From positions 2,968,001 through 3,032,000 of the forward strand of contig NZ_OX216966.1 of the NCBI RefSeq assembly GCF_945605565.1: a DNA stretch of 64,000 bases, read 5' to 3'. Below, one piece after another: positions 55,201-64,000 of the stretch. This stretch comes from Paenibacillus dendritiformis (GTDB lineage: Bacteria; Bacillota; Bacilli; Paenibacillales; Paenibacillaceae). Position numbers and translations under genes: made by a program. Numbering within the stretch: position 1 is the stretch's first letter; every line of letters begins with the position of its first letter. The notes under the pieces are model-generated. The model saw nothing but the letters and a program-made list of their open reading frames with translations. It did not search any database and had not been told where the DNA came from.

Positions 55201-55479
55201 TTGATGTTGAAGCCATTCCCGTTCGTTCACGACGCTTCCCATTTCGACCTGTCGCTCATCGCGGAAGAGGACGGAGACCGGTTGGCGTTCAAATTCGAAT
55301 ACAGCACCCGCTTGTTTCAGCGCGACACGATCGAGTGCTTTGCTGCATATCTGCAGGATATCGTGTCTGACGTGCTGGCCCATCCGGACAAGAGGGTCAG
55401 GGAGATTGAGATTGCGCACCATCTGGCCGAGCCGGAAGCGGTATTTCTCGCCGGCGCCCAGGGGGAATTCGGCCTATGA
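46276..55479 (+). CDS. Hybrid NRPS-PKS, C-A-T-KS-AT-KR-ACP-C
   Basis: 3067 residues from a GTG start. Order: C about 10-450 (HHILLDG near 146; the ALTPMQSGML start is of the DCL type, fitting an upstream D-Asn); A about 470-970 (MYTSGSTGAPKG; pocket read as D-A-F-I-I-A-G-V-F-(K), hydrophobic, seven of ten with the Val code DAFWIGGTFK); T with Ser1008; KS about 1087-1511 (Cys1255, TACSTS); AT about 1611-1908 with nucleophile Ser1709 in GYSFGEY and no HAFH motif; KR about 1995-2480 with GGLGYMG; ACP with Ser2559; C about 2610-3050 (HHIVSDG). The odd AT is the likely acceptor of hydroxymalonyl-ACP. With the KR it would give a 4-amino-2,3-dihydroxy acid, and the final C would amide it to the Leu of the next protein. 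Confidence 0.94.
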   Translation: MKEPQKLDKSNVEDILALTPMQSGMLLQYLKNPDTTQYVELIQLDISGEIDFLLFEQSWACVVQANEALRTLFRWEEVNQPVQIVLKQHRPVIRYVNDSELDEEARARRIVARAAADKQEKFRLDQVPFRLTLCKQTERKHTLLISFHHILLDGWSTGILLKEWLNAYRMLAQGMKPELRRKPPFKQFVASLQQQDKKKQESYWSRYLHELQTKPIPLSRSGASAEKASIAVHTEKRSGTYVADLHRFVRTAQVTQAALFYTAWGILLQHYTNSDDVLFGITVSGRNTSIPGMEDMVGLFINTLPLRMKAGPEHGLPDLLADVNRSIQAHEDHAGTSLTNIKGYGGMRAEGVPFDSLLVVENYPLDKAVTSAEGPLAITSHYIEEETEFDLTVRITAADELEMTFAYNERAHRSDTVAKLASHYLYIIEQIIQTSTQVTAYHETRLQDIGILTAEEREQIRHFNLTTASYPREKTIHELFEEQVRLAPEGTAVTDERRSITYRELNEQSNRIARALRADGLERGQVVGLLANRSTEMIAGMFGILKAGGVYLPLDSAHPAERIAYMLQDGKVDIVLASSGLESLVPEQMKVMLLNEALLGCGEATDMPLVNGPEHPAYVMYTSGSTGAPKGVVVGHRNVVRLVRNTNYVQVQPGDGVLQAGAIGFDALTFEVFGALLNGASLHIPDKHTLLDNTRLDAFLRSRNISVAILTPALFNQLAQQRPQMFAGLLHLIVAGDVLSPKHIEAVRQACPGLTMWNGYGPTENTVFSTCFRIEREFADHIPIGPPISNSTAYIVDRHDNLLPIGVPGELVVGGDGVALGYLNQPELTAEKFVPDPFRPEGVMYRTGDMARWQEDGSLEFMGRIDQQVKIRGHRIELGEIETLLLQHQSIEQAAVTALRRGGHTELCAYVVPSGKAPASELRAYLAAKVPDYMIPSHFVQLDRIPLTPNGKLDRRALPAPAERAPSVQDAALPRTELERLIAEAWQAVLELESVGIHDKYFEVGGNSINLIQLQSNLQRQLKREVPIVTLFQYPTVHELAAYLAGEADGTRGQAGDQAAASRAGGPHSEDAVSSARAGSEGGRDIAIVGMAGRFPGARNIAEFWSNLEQGQESISFFTDDELAEYGFDRDLLKRPEFVKAKGVLDEMEHFDPAFFGYTPDQAAIMDPQIRLLHQCAWHALEDAGCDPERHDGSIGLFAGMMNNFHWLSQLSERLHGNLSDMFEVNSLNDTYSVSTRIAHKLNLTGPAISLQTACSTSLVAVHLACQSILSGDCDLALAGGASIVLPQKSGYLYQEGMIKSPDGHCRTFDAKAKGTIGGDGVGFVALKPLEAAKKDGDRIYAVIKGTAINNDGSRKVGYTAPSVEGQMDVIQRALAAAQVPADSITYVEAHGSGTPLGDPIEIEALTKAFRSDRTGFCRIGSVKTNIGHLDAAAGVAGLMKTALALHHKQIPPSLHFEMPNPNIDFANSPFVVNTALAEWRNEAGPLRAGVSSFGIGGTNAHVILEEAPVREASGAGRRPSQLLALSAKTPAALDAMTAHLGAYLQEHPELSLADVAYTLQRGRRHFKYRRILSCGTIEEAIEALTPAEGRNGFDERKVVTCAADDGGSSVVFMFSGQGSQYVNMGADLYRHEPVFRAEMDRCFRLYRDIAGREMKDILYPAADADAEAAALHINQTKHIQPVMFMFEYALARLVMAWGVKPEAMIGYSFGEYTAACLADVLSLEDAMRLIILRGELMQQAPAGAMLSVPLPEQELRLRLTGTLSLAVVNGPSCIVSGSEEDVAAFEHSMKAEKIMCMRLPVATAGHSSLLHAMKEPFAAAVRQVRLQPPSIPYVSTTTGTWITAEEAADPDYWIRHLTDTVRFADGMALLAQEPRRLFIEIGPGQDLTLLARRHLGSGRDQRALNLVRPAQRGGSDSALLVNRIGRLWLHGQSIDWQAFHGEARAIVSLPSYPFARERYWPQASEGGLAAPGTGQGKGRPSSGKMGKQADMSDWFYVPTWKKTPAAPASLKGEAAGNWLVFADGAGLAADIAKHLSERGAYVVTVRAGERFEQEGAMQYTLHPRNEGHYARLFSELQAHGRLPNRILHAWGVSGPSGSDLTTIRAAQDLGFYSVLYTAKALKRQQVREEMRMWVFTDSVHAIAGEPVLHPEKATVLGPCRVIPQELPHMQCRSIDIVLPEAGSWQRERLIGRLLDEFGAAGTELAIAYRDNARWVLDYEPFKISEPEAQTPGLRPGGVYLITGGLGYMGHTLGGYLARSVQAKLALTSRSPFPPREEWDAWVSAHGKEEAVSVQIGKLRQLEAQGAEVLVLSADAADQEQMETAIRQAEAAFGPLNGVIHAAGMTGDAAFRMLEETVEPLCEQHFRAKMYGLLVLERVLAGKDLDFCLLASSLSPMLGGLGFSAYAAANHFMDAFVHDRNRRQPVPWTSVNWDGWQLEADQTIRGQAGTSISELLIAPAEGVELLRRLLPVRDMSQIVISTGDLGARIDKWVRREGQHEEPEAFRQGDGSYYSRPALSGEYAAPATETERKLCAMWEQFFRIDRIGVQDDFFELGGDSLKAITVVSAIHKELSVEIGLPVFFNMPTIQQLSAYIDGAERSAYHDIEPAEAKDYYELSSAQKRLYLIQQMEQGHTGYNEIVAGVLEGRLDRARLEAALRQMVERHESLRTSFELVNGKPMQKINEAVPIELEYEDYSAAVTPLDGEEDADERIRAAVAAFVRPFDLTRAPLMRAGLIKLGEDRYVLMVDMHHIVSDGLSQDIFVNDFLALYAGRELPELPLQYKDFSEWQNRMMDTDEMKRQGAFWLERLKDAPRLSLRTDYPRPDTRSFAGSLVPFELDAERTQALKSLCLREDVTLFMALLAIFNLLLAKVCGQDDIVVGTPVVGRKQQALQLIIGKFVNMLPLRNRLQEEMSFTDLLQAVRSTTLDAFAHQDFQFEEMVRQAGRERELGRNPIFDVVFALQNMQNPEMSVPGLMLKPFPFVHDASHFDLSLIAEEDGDRLAFKFEYSTRLFQRDTIECFAAYLQDIVSDVLAHPDKRVREIEIAHHLAEPEAVFLAGAQGEFGL

Positions 55480-55511
55480 GCGGTTTTCGCGGAAATAAGG
55501 GAGGTATGGCA

Positions 55512-58136
55512 ATGGGGTTGGCAAGCAGATTGGACAGATTGGCGGTGGCCGCTTCCCAAAAAAGCAAGGAGCGGGACTATTGGCTGGCCGCCTTATCCGG
55601 AGAATACGACAAGAGCGGCTTTCCTTGCGACGATGCGCGCGGAACCGGAATGCAGGCGGAAGAAGCCCCGTTGTGCCTGCCGCCGGAGCTGACGGCCCGC
55701 TTGCTGCAAGTAAGCAACGGATCGGATTCGAAGCTGCATGTGGTGTTATGCGCCGCGCTCGCGGCCTTGCTGGCCAAGCTGGCGAACCGGAGCGATGTCG
55801 TCATCGGGACTCCGATTTACAGGCAGCGGGAGGAAGCCGAATTCATCAATGCCGTGCTTCCGCTGCGGGCCAAGCTGGATGGCTCCCTCTCATTCAGGCA
55901 ATGTCTGCTTCAAATGCAGGAGACGATAGTGGGAGCCGTCGAGCACCAGAGTTATCCGATGGAGCTCGCAGCCCGGCAACTGGGCCTTCCGGCTGACGAT
56001 CCGCTCGCCCATCCGCTGTTCGAGACGGCATTGCTCCTGGACAATATTCACGATGAGCGGTATTTCCGGGACGTGAAATGGAAGACATTGTTCCGCTTCC
56101 GCAGGACGGAGGACGGGATTGAAGGGGCAATCCAATATAATGCGCGGCTATATCGCAGCGGCACCATGGCAAGCCTCGCTTCCCGTTACACGCTCCTGCT
56201 GCGGGAGGCGCTGGCGAATCCCGATCAGCCGCTGCGGAGCATCCCTGTCCTCCTGCCGGGGGAGAAGGAGCGGCTTCTCGGCCCATTGGCCGGAGGCTCG
56301 TCCGAGTATCCGCGGGAACAGGCCGTGCACCGCTTGTTCGAGGAACAGGCGGCGCGCACGCCGGACGCTCCGGCCGTCGTCAGCCAGGAAGGACGGCTGA
56401 CGTATGGCGAGCTGAACGCAAAGGCCAAACAATTGGCCCGGAGGCTGCGGGCGGCCGGATTGGAGGCGGGCGAGATCGTCGGCTTGCTGCTCGCCCCCTC
56501 CGCCGACATGCTGGTCGGCATGCTGGCCGCATTGAAGGCCGGAGGCGCATTTTTGCCGATAGATCCGGATTATCCCGACGAGCGCATCGCCTTCATGCTG
56601 GAGGACAGCGGCGCGCGCGTGGTGCTGACGCAGCGGCATTTGGCCGGGAGAACGGCCGGCCGCGAAGCGCTGTGCCTCGATGAGGCGGGGCTGTTCGGCG
56701 GGGACGCGGAGAACGGGACGGCGGCCGATCCCGAAGCGCTGGCTTATGTCATCTACACGTCGGGCTCTACCGGACTGCCGAAGGGCGTCATGATTGAGCA
56801 TCGCTCGCTCGTCAATCTGGCGTGCTGGCATAACCGCGCCTTCGGCGTGACGCCATCCGACCGCAGCATCAAGTACGCCGGATTCGGCTTCGACGCTTCG
56901 GTATGGGAGGTGTTCCCGTATCTGCTGGCAGGGGCAGCCATTCATATCGTGCCTGCGGACATCCGGCTGGATGCGCGCAAGCTGAACGGCTTTTTTGCGG
57001 AGCAGGGCATTACGATCGCCTTCCTGCCGACCATGATGTGCGAGCAGTTCATGGATCTGCCGGATCGGAGAGCGGAGACCCTCCGGATACTGTTAACGGG
57101 CGGAGACCGCTTGAAGCGCTACGCGCCGGGGAGCTTCCGGCTCTTCAACAATTACGGGCCGACCGAGAATACGGTGGTGACCACATTCGCCGAAATCGGG
57201 ACGGATGAAGGCGTCATCCCGATCGGACGGCCGATCGACAATACGCGAGTGTATGTGCTCGATCGCGACCTTCAACTGCTTCCGCCGGGCGTGCCGGGCG
57301 AAATATGCGTCGCGGGCGCAGGCTTGGCCCGCGGCTATCTCGGCCGGCCGGAGCTGACGGCGGAGAGGTTCGTGCCCCACCCGCTCGTTCCGGGGGAGCG
57401 TCTGTACCGGACGGGCGATCTGGGGCGCTGGCTCCCTGACGGCATGCTGGAGTACTGCGGCCGTCAGGATGATCAGGTGAAGGTGCGGGGGTACCGCATC
57501 GAGCCCGGAGAGATCGAAATGCTGCTTCGCGCGCATGAGGAAGTCCGCGAGGCGGTGATCCGGGTCCGGGAGGACGAGAACGGCCAAAACATGCTTTGCG
57601 CTTACTATACCGGCCCGGCCGGCTTGTCCGCGGCCGAGCTGCGGGACTATCTGGCCCCGCAACTGCCGGCTTATATGATTCCGTCCTATTTCGTCCGCCT
57701 GGAGCGGCTCCCCGTGACGGCGAACGGGAAATTGGACACCAAGGCTTTGCCCAATCCGAAGGAGATCGTTCATACCGGCAAGGAATATGTCGCGCCGCGC
57801 GGCGACATCGAGAGCGCGCTGGTCCGGATCTGGGCCGAAGTATTGTCCATTCGCGAGGATAAAGTCGGGGTGCAGGATACCTTTTTCGATCTGGGCGGGA
57901 ACTCGTTCCAGCTCGTGCAGGTAGTCAACAAGCTGACAGAAGCGTTCGGCCGGGAAATTCCCGTGCCCGTGATGTTCCAGTACACGACGATTGCGGCGCT
58001 CGGCGGTTATCTGCAGCGGTTGGACAGCGGCGAAGCGCAAAGACCGGAAGATATGGCGGACAACGAGGAAATAGATGCGGGATTCGCAACGATGGAGCAG
58101 ACGCTGCTCATATTGGAGGGGGCGCACGATGACTAA
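55512..58136 (+). CDS. NRPS half-C-A(Leu)-T
   Basis: About 874 residues. The first 270 are only the C-terminal lobe of a condensation domain (KERDYWLAALSG, VVIGTPIYRQREEAEFINAV); the N-terminal lobe with HHxxxDG is missing. An intact A domain follows (VIYTSGSTGLPKG, NNYGPTENTVV, VKVRGYRIE) and a carrier with LGGNSFQLV. The pocket reads D-A-W-F-L-G-N-V-V-(K), identical to the known leucine code. The preceding protein ends in a complete C domain, so that one should catalyse the amide bond. The frame opens at 55476, overlapping the previous stop, but AAGGGAGG sits 7 nt before ATG 55512. The Leu then primes the PKS proteins that follow. Confidence 0.92.
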   Translation: MGLASRLDRLAVAASQKSKERDYWLAALSGEYDKSGFPCDDARGTGMQAEEAPLCLPPELTARLLQVSNGSDSKLHVVLCAALAALLAKLANRSDVVIGTPIYRQREEAEFINAVLPLRAKLDGSLSFRQCLLQMQETIVGAVEHQSYPMELAARQLGLPADDPLAHPLFETALLLDNIHDERYFRDVKWKTLFRFRRTEDGIEGAIQYNARLYRSGTMASLASRYTLLLREALANPDQPLRSIPVLLPGEKERLLGPLAGGSSEYPREQAVHRLFEEQAARTPDAPAVVSQEGRLTYGELNAKAKQLARRLRAAGLEAGEIVGLLLAPSADMLVGMLAALKAGGAFLPIDPDYPDERIAFMLEDSGARVVLTQRHLAGRTAGREALCLDEAGLFGGDAENGTAADPEALAYVIYTSGSTGLPKGVMIEHRSLVNLACWHNRAFGVTPSDRSIKYAGFGFDASVWEVFPYLLAGAAIHIVPADIRLDARKLNGFFAEQGITIAFLPTMMCEQFMDLPDRRAETLRILLTGGDRLKRYAPGSFRLFNNYGPTENTVVTTFAEIGTDEGVIPIGRPIDNTRVYVLDRDLQLLPPGVPGEICVAGAGLARGYLGRPELTAERFVPHPLVPGERLYRTGDLGRWLPDGMLEYCGRQDDQVKVRGYRIEPGEIEMLLRAHEEVREAVIRVREDENGQNMLCAYYTGPAGLSAAELRDYLAPQLPAYMIPSYFVRLERLPVTANGKLDTKALPNPKEIVHTGKEYVAPRGDIESALVRIWAEVLSIREDKVGVQDTFFDLGGNSFQLVQVVNKLTEAFGREIPVPVMFQYTTIAALGGYLQRLDSGEAQRPEDMADNEEIDAGFATMEQTLLILEGAHDD

Positions 58137-61100
58137 GAGCCAACAGACCCAAGCGGCGACCGGACTCGAAATTGCCGTGATCGGCATGGCGGGGCGATTT
58201 CCCGGCGCGCGGAATATAGAGGAATATTGGGACAATCTGAAAAACGGGAAAGAGTCGGTCCGCTTCTTTTCCGATGAAGAGCTGGAGGCGGCCGGTGTCG
58301 ATTCCGAGCTGATCCGCAACCCGCGCTATGTGAAAGCGAAGGCGGTTGTGCCTGATGCGGAATGGTTTGATTCCGACTTTTTCGATTACTCGCCGCGCGA
58401 GGCGGAGGTCATCGATCCGCAGCTTCGCATCTTTCATGAATGCGCTTGGGAGGCGCTGGAGCATGCTGGCTGCGATCCTGAGCAGACGAACGGCGCCATC
58501 GGGCTGTTCGCCGGCGCTTCGGCAAGCATTTACTGGCAGTTGGTGGCCATGCTGTCGCGCAGCGAGAGCACGGCCGAGCAATTCGCGGCGCTGGCTTTAT
58601 CGGACAAAGATTTTTTGAGCACGCGAATTTCTCACAAGCTGAATTTGAAAGGGCCGAGCGTGAACGTCGATTCCGCCTGCTCCACTTCGCTGCTGGCGAT
58701 CCATATGGCCTGCCGGGCGCTGCTGACGGGCGAGTGCAGGATCGCATTGGCCGGCGGAGTGACCGTGACGGTTCCCCGCACGGAAGGCTATCTGTATGAA
58801 GAAGGGATGGTCAGTTCGCCGGATGGGCATTGCCGGGCGTTTGACGCCAAAGCGAAGGGGACCGTCGGAGGAGAAGGGGCGGGAATCGTCGTGCTCAAGC
58901 CGTTGAAGCAGGCCATCGCCGACGGCGACTGCATCTATGCGGTCATCAAGGGTTCGGCGTCCAACAATGACGGCACGCGCAAGGTGGGATTCTCCGCTCC
59001 CAGCATCGAGGGCCAGGCGGAGGTCATTCGGGCGGCGCAGCGCATGGGCCGGATCGTCCCGGAGAGCATCAGCTATGTGGAAGCTCACGGCACAGGCACC
59101 GCGCTCGGCGATCCGGTCGAGATCGAAGCATTGAAGCTGGCTTTTCAGACGGAAAAAACAGGGTTTTGCCGCATCGGATCCGTCAAGACGAACATCGGCC
59201 ATTTGAACAGCGCCGCCGGTGTCGCGGCGTTTATCAAGACCGTGCTGTCCCTGCATCACAAGCAGCTTCCGCCGAGCCTGCATTTCGAGACGCCCAATCC
59301 CAAAATCGATTTTGCGAACAGCCCGTTCATCGTCAATACGGAGCTAATCCCGTGGACGAACGAGCGCTATCCGCTGCGGGCCGGCGTCAGCTCATTCGGC
59401 ATCGGCGGAACCAATATCCATGTCGTGCTTGAGGAAGCCCCGCCGCAGCCGGACGGAGACGAGGGGAGAGCGGCGCAGCTCGTGCTGTTGTCCGCCAAGA
59501 CGGAATCCGGACTGGAGCAAGCCACGGCCCGTCTGGGGGCTCATTTGCGGGAGCATCCGGGCCTCCCGCTGTCCGATGTGGCCTACACGCTGCAGATCGG
59601 CCGCCGGGCGTTCCGGCATCGGCGCATGTTCGTCTGCTCCTCCGCGGAGGAAGCGCGGGAATTGCTGGAGACCTTGCCCCCGGATCGGGTTCACAGCCGG
59701 AGCTGCGACAACGACCAGGCCCGGCTGGTGTTCATGTTCCCCGGTCAAGGCGCGCAGTACGTCAACATGGGACTTGATCTATATAAGCGGGAGCCGGACT
59801 TCAGGGAGGCGGTGGACCGGTGCTGCGACATCGTCCGTCCGCTGCTGGACGCGGATCTGAAGGAATTGCTGTATCCGGCCGGGAATGACGCCGCTGCCGA
59901 TTGCGCGGAGCGCATCAAGCAGACCGACGTGACCCAGCCGCTCATGTTTATTTTCTCCTATGCGTTGGCGCAGCTCCTGATGAAATGGGGCTTGAAACCG
60001 AGCGCCTTGATCGGCCATAGCGCCGGCGAATACGTGGCCGCGTGCCTGGCGGGAGTGATGACGCTGGAAGAAGCGCTGGAGCTGGTCGCGCTGCGGGGGA
60101 GACTGATGCACGGCATGCCGCCGGGAGCGATGCTCAGCGTGCCGCTGCCGGAGCAGGAGCTGAAGCCGCTTCTCGCTGACGGCGTCTCGATCGCGGCGGT
60201 GAACGGAGCGGCGCTGTGCGTCGCATCGGGGCCGCATGACGCGATTGACCGGCTGGAACGGCAGCTTGCCGAAGCGGGGCATGCCTGTTCGAGGCTCCAT
60301 ACCTCCCATGCCTTTCATTCGGCGATGATGGAGCCGATCATGGAGCCGTTCCGCCGGAAGGTCAGCGAAATGACGCTCCGTGCGCCGGCCATTCCTTATA
60401 TTTCAAATGTAAGCGGAACCTGGATCACGGCGGAGGAAGCCGTCGAGCCGGAGTATTGGGTCCGGCATTTGCGCGGCACCGTCCGTTTTGCGGACGGTCT
60501 CCGCGAACTGCTGCGGGACGGCAAAGCCGTGTTCGTGGAAGCGGGTCCGGGCAACGCGCTAAGCGCATTCGTGCGCCGGCATCCCGACAAGACGGCGCGC
60601 CACGCGGCCGTCAATCTCGTCCGGCATCCGAAGGAGCAAGCCCGCGACGACGAATATTTGCTGCAGCAGGTCGGACGGCTGTGGCTGGAAGGAGCCCGGC
60701 CGGATTGGAGAGCGTTCCATGCGGGCGAGCGGCGCAAGCGGACGGCTCTGCCGACCTATCCGTTTGAACGCCGCCGTTATTGGGTCGATCCGCCGTTCGA
60801 GGTCGATGTTCTGAAGCAGGGGCTCGCGCGCAAGCGGAACCCGGATTCACGCCCGCAAGACAGCGCCGGGTTCGCCAAACGGAACACGGTCCGCGAGTGG
60901 CTGTACGCTCCGGTGTGGGAACGATCGTTTTTGCAGGAAGAGACGGGCTCCGAGCGTTCAGGAAGCTTCTGGGTCGTCTTCTCGCCGGAGGACGGGATCA
61001 TCCCGCGGTTGGTTGACCGCATGCGGGAAGCTGGCCGCAATGTCGTCGCCGTGCATCCTTCGGATTCATTCTCGCCATTGAATGACTGGACATACCGGAT

Positions 61101-62808
61101 TAATCCCGGGGAACCGGAGCATTATGAGCGTCTGCTGCGGACGCTGACGGAAGCCGGAAGAGCGCCGCACCGAATCATTCACGCGTGGCTGACGGCGGAA
61201 GCCGCAGACACCGGGAATGCGGAAGCACGCATCCCTTCCGATGAAGACCGGGCGTTGGATAGAGGCTATTACAGTCTCCTCGCGCTCGCGCGGGCCATCG
61301 GATCTTGCGGAATTCAAGAGGAGCTGCACCTTGCGGTCGTGACCTCCCATATGCAGGAAGTGACAGGCGACGAGCGGCTGCAGCCGGAACAAGCGGCGGC
61401 GATTGGCGCTTGTCTGGTCATTCCGCAAGAGTACGGCCATGTGCGCTGCCGCAGCATCGATATCGCGGATTCGCTCCGGCAGAGCGAGCCGGAACGGCAG
61501 CAAGCCCTGGTCGAGCGCTTGCACGCGGAGATAGCCGCCCCTTCCGACGACCTGTTCGTCGCTTACCGCGGGGCGCACCGCTGGGTGCAAAAATACGCTC
61601 GGCTGCCGGCGCCCGCAGCCGGTACCGGCCTGCGGAAGCACGGGGTGTACTTGATCACGGGAGGGCTTGGCGGCATCGGCTTGACGCTGGCGGAACATTT
61701 GGCCAAGACGGTGCAGGCGAAGCTGATTCTGGTGGGACGTTCGGGACTGGACGGCGAAGGAGCGGCCAAGCGCGGCGCACTGGATGAACTCGAGAGGTAC
61801 GGCTCCGAGGTGCTTGTCTGCAAGGCGGATGTGTGCGACGAGGCGCGAATGAAGCAGGTCGCCGCCGAGGCCGTGGCCCGCTTCGGGGCGATTCATGGCG
61901 TCATCCACGCGGCGGGGATATCCGACGGAGCGCTCATTCAGCGGCGCACGCGGGAGACGGATGAACGCGCCCTGGCGGCCAAGGTGAACGGGACGCGGGT
62001 GCTCGACCGGGTGCTGGCCGGCATGCGGCTTGATTTCCTGGTGTTGTGCTCTTCTCTGACCACCGCGCTGGGCGGCGTCGGCCAAGCCGGCTATTGCGCG
62101 GCCAATGCGTATCTCGAAGCTTACGCTTGCCGCAAGCGGGCGGAGGGCGGCACGCCTGTCATCGCCATTGCGTGGGACGGCTGGCAGGCTGTCGGCATGG
62201 CCGCGGCAGCCGAGCAAGAGATCGCGGCGATTGCGGCGCAGGCGGGCGTCCGGGCTCAGGGTCCGGACAAGCTGACGCGGCTGCTGCCGGAAGAAGGAGT
62301 GGCGGTCTTCCGGCAAGCGTTGGCATGCCGCCGGCCGCAAGTGCTGGTCTCGACGACGGATTTGCCGCTGCGGGTACATGCCGCGCGCGCATCGACGCTG
62401 CACTCGCTGATGGACAAGGAACGGGACGGAACCGGCCCGCAAGCGGCCCGTTCCGATGTCGGCACGGCATATGCTCCGCCGGAGGACGAGCTGGAACAGA
62501 CGATGGCGGACCTGTGGCGGGATTATCTTGGCCTCGATCAGGTCGGCCTGCACGACAACTTTTTTGAGCTTGGCGCTACTTCCCTCGATATCATTCAAAT
62601 GAATGCGAAGCTGCAGCGCGCGCTGGGGCGGGAAGTGGCGGTCGTCGACATGTTCACCCATCCGACCATACATTCGCTGGCCGAATCGCTTCGGCGGGCG
62701 GCGGACAAGGAGACGGTGCCGCCGGAAGAAACGGCGGATCGTTCCGAACGGATACATGACGGCAAAAATCGGTTGAAGCAGCGGCTTCAAAAGCGGGAGA
62801 GAACGTGA
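58129..62808 (+). CDS. Type I PKS module KS-AT-KR-ACP
   Basis: 1559 residues. KS about 10-440 (Cys184 in DSACSTS, HGTGTALGDP); AT about 540-830 with Ser631 in GHSAGEY and HTSHAFHS, the ordinary malonyl signature; KR with GGLGGIG, CSSLTTALGG and AGYCAANAY; ACP with Ser1485 (LGATSLDII). The ATG at 58129 overlaps the preceding NRPS by 8 nt and has GGAGGGGG upstream; the frame opening at 58075 is rejected. In amicoumacin logic it performs the first malonyl extension of Leu with beta-keto reduction, giving the oxygen of the later lactone ring. Confidence 0.94.
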   Translation: MTKSQQTQAATGLEIAVIGMAGRFPGARNIEEYWDNLKNGKESVRFFSDEELEAAGVDSELIRNPRYVKAKAVVPDAEWFDSDFFDYSPREAEVIDPQLRIFHECAWEALEHAGCDPEQTNGAIGLFAGASASIYWQLVAMLSRSESTAEQFAALALSDKDFLSTRISHKLNLKGPSVNVDSACSTSLLAIHMACRALLTGECRIALAGGVTVTVPRTEGYLYEEGMVSSPDGHCRAFDAKAKGTVGGEGAGIVVLKPLKQAIADGDCIYAVIKGSASNNDGTRKVGFSAPSIEGQAEVIRAAQRMGRIVPESISYVEAHGTGTALGDPVEIEALKLAFQTEKTGFCRIGSVKTNIGHLNSAAGVAAFIKTVLSLHHKQLPPSLHFETPNPKIDFANSPFIVNTELIPWTNERYPLRAGVSSFGIGGTNIHVVLEEAPPQPDGDEGRAAQLVLLSAKTESGLEQATARLGAHLREHPGLPLSDVAYTLQIGRRAFRHRRMFVCSSAEEARELLETLPPDRVHSRSCDNDQARLVFMFPGQGAQYVNMGLDLYKREPDFREAVDRCCDIVRPLLDADLKELLYPAGNDAAADCAERIKQTDVTQPLMFIFSYALAQLLMKWGLKPSALIGHSAGEYVAACLAGVMTLEEALELVALRGRLMHGMPPGAMLSVPLPEQELKPLLADGVSIAAVNGAALCVASGPHDAIDRLERQLAEAGHACSRLHTSHAFHSAMMEPIMEPFRRKVSEMTLRAPAIPYISNVSGTWITAEEAVEPEYWVRHLRGTVRFADGLRELLRDGKAVFVEAGPGNALSAFVRRHPDKTARHAAVNLVRHPKEQARDDEYLLQQVGRLWLEGARPDWRAFHAGERRKRTALPTYPFERRRYWVDPPFEVDVLKQGLARKRNPDSRPQDSAGFAKRNTVREWLYAPVWERSFLQEETGSERSGSFWVVFSPEDGIIPRLVDRMREAGRNVVAVHPSDSFSPLNDWTYRINPGEPEHYERLLRTLTEAGRAPHRIIHAWLTAEAADTGNAEARIPSDEDRALDRGYYSLLALARAIGSCGIQEELHLAVVTSHMQEVTGDERLQPEQAAAIGACLVIPQEYGHVRCRSIDIADSLRQSEPERQQALVERLHAEIAAPSDDLFVAYRGAHRWVQKYARLPAPAAGTGLRKHGVYLITGGLGGIGLTLAEHLAKTVQAKLILVGRSGLDGEGAAKRGALDELERYGSEVLVCKADVCDEARMKQVAAEAVARFGAIHGVIHAAGISDGALIQRRTRETDERALAAKVNGTRVLDRVLAGMRLDFLVLCSSLTTALGGVGQAGYCAANAYLEAYACRKRAEGGTPVIAIAWDGWQAVGMAAAAEQEIAAIAAQAGVRAQGPDKLTRLLPEEGVAVFRQALACRRPQVLVSTTDLPLRVHAARASTLHSLMDKERDGTGPQAARSDVGTAYAPPEDELEQTMADLWRDYLGLDQVGLHDNFFELGATSLDIIQMNAKLQRALGREVAVVDMFTHPTIHSLAESLRRAADKETVPPEETADRSERIHDGKNRLKQRLQKRERT

Positions 62809-62821
62809 AAGGGGCGGTAAG

Positions 62822-64000
<1,179 letters not shown>

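Noticed and set aside
53452..55422. 656-codon minus-strand frame under the NRPS/PKS C-terminus
   Set aside because: Antisense to ACP and condensation domains with intact motifs; composition bias only.
55440..55520. Frameshift splitting one NRPS gene into 46276 and 55512 proteins
   Set aside because: The upstream protein ends after a complete condensation domain and the next has its own AAGGGAGG site and ATG. The extra half-C does not continue the upstream one.

Overview
The window looks like a piece of a Paenibacillus-type genome. The cotJABC spore-coat operon points to an endospore former, the SOS boxes are of the Bacillus DinR/LexA type, there is a YesM/YesN-type two-component pair with a CUT1 sugar transporter, and TTG/GTG starts behind strong AGGAGG sites are frequent. 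All functions below are read from translated sequence and remembered family motifs; no database search was possible.

Region 1 (1-18165) is the visible end of an AT-rich trans-AT polyketide cluster. It holds a 5'-truncated FkbH-like glyceryl transferase, a free-standing acyltransferase with a long C-terminal tail, a 3077-residue AT-less PKS (KS-KR-ACP-KS-KR-ACP-ACP-C), two ABC exporter half-transporters, a second free-standing acyltransferase, and an A-PCP protein whose pocket reads as a glycine code. A rho-independent terminator closes it. The PKS ends in an intact condensation domain, so the chain may be passed to glycyl-PCP.

Region 2 (18350-27700) is GC-rich. It is a carbohydrate-use locus (glycoside hydrolase, sensor kinase, AraC-type response regulator, lipoprotein binding protein, two permeases) with two cre-like sites, followed by an EamA drug/metabolite exporter.

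Region 3 (27700-34880) is mixed housekeeping. It contains an intergenic palindromic repeat patch, an SRAP/YedK abasic-site protein, an AT-rich orphan membrane-anchored protein, an SOS-regulated Y-family polymerase flanked by two mutually related small proteins with LexA-like boxes, a Crp/Fnr regulator and cotJABC.

Region 4 (34944-64000, running off the end) is a second, GC-richer NRPS/PKS cluster with modular ATs. Its order is: BtrH-like protein; C-A(Asn)-T-E; a ClbP/ZmaM/XcnG-type membrane peptidase; type II thioesterase; a four-gene hydroxymalonyl-ACP set (3-hydroxyacyl-CoA dehydrogenase, FkbH, ACP, acyl-CoA dehydrogenase); C-A(Val-like)-T-KS-AT-KR-ACP-C; half-C-A(Leu)-T; KS-AT-KR-ACP; and a further PKS beginning with KS. 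This is the logic of the amicoumacin/xenocoumacin family: an N-acyl-D-Asn prodrug cap, an amino acid extended by hydroxymalonate, an amide to leucine, then polyketide extension towards a dihydroisocoumarin. The second adenylation pocket does not read as Asn (amicoumacin) or Arg (xenocoumacin) but is hydrophobic and Val-like, so the predicted product is a distinct congener, possibly baciphelacin-like.
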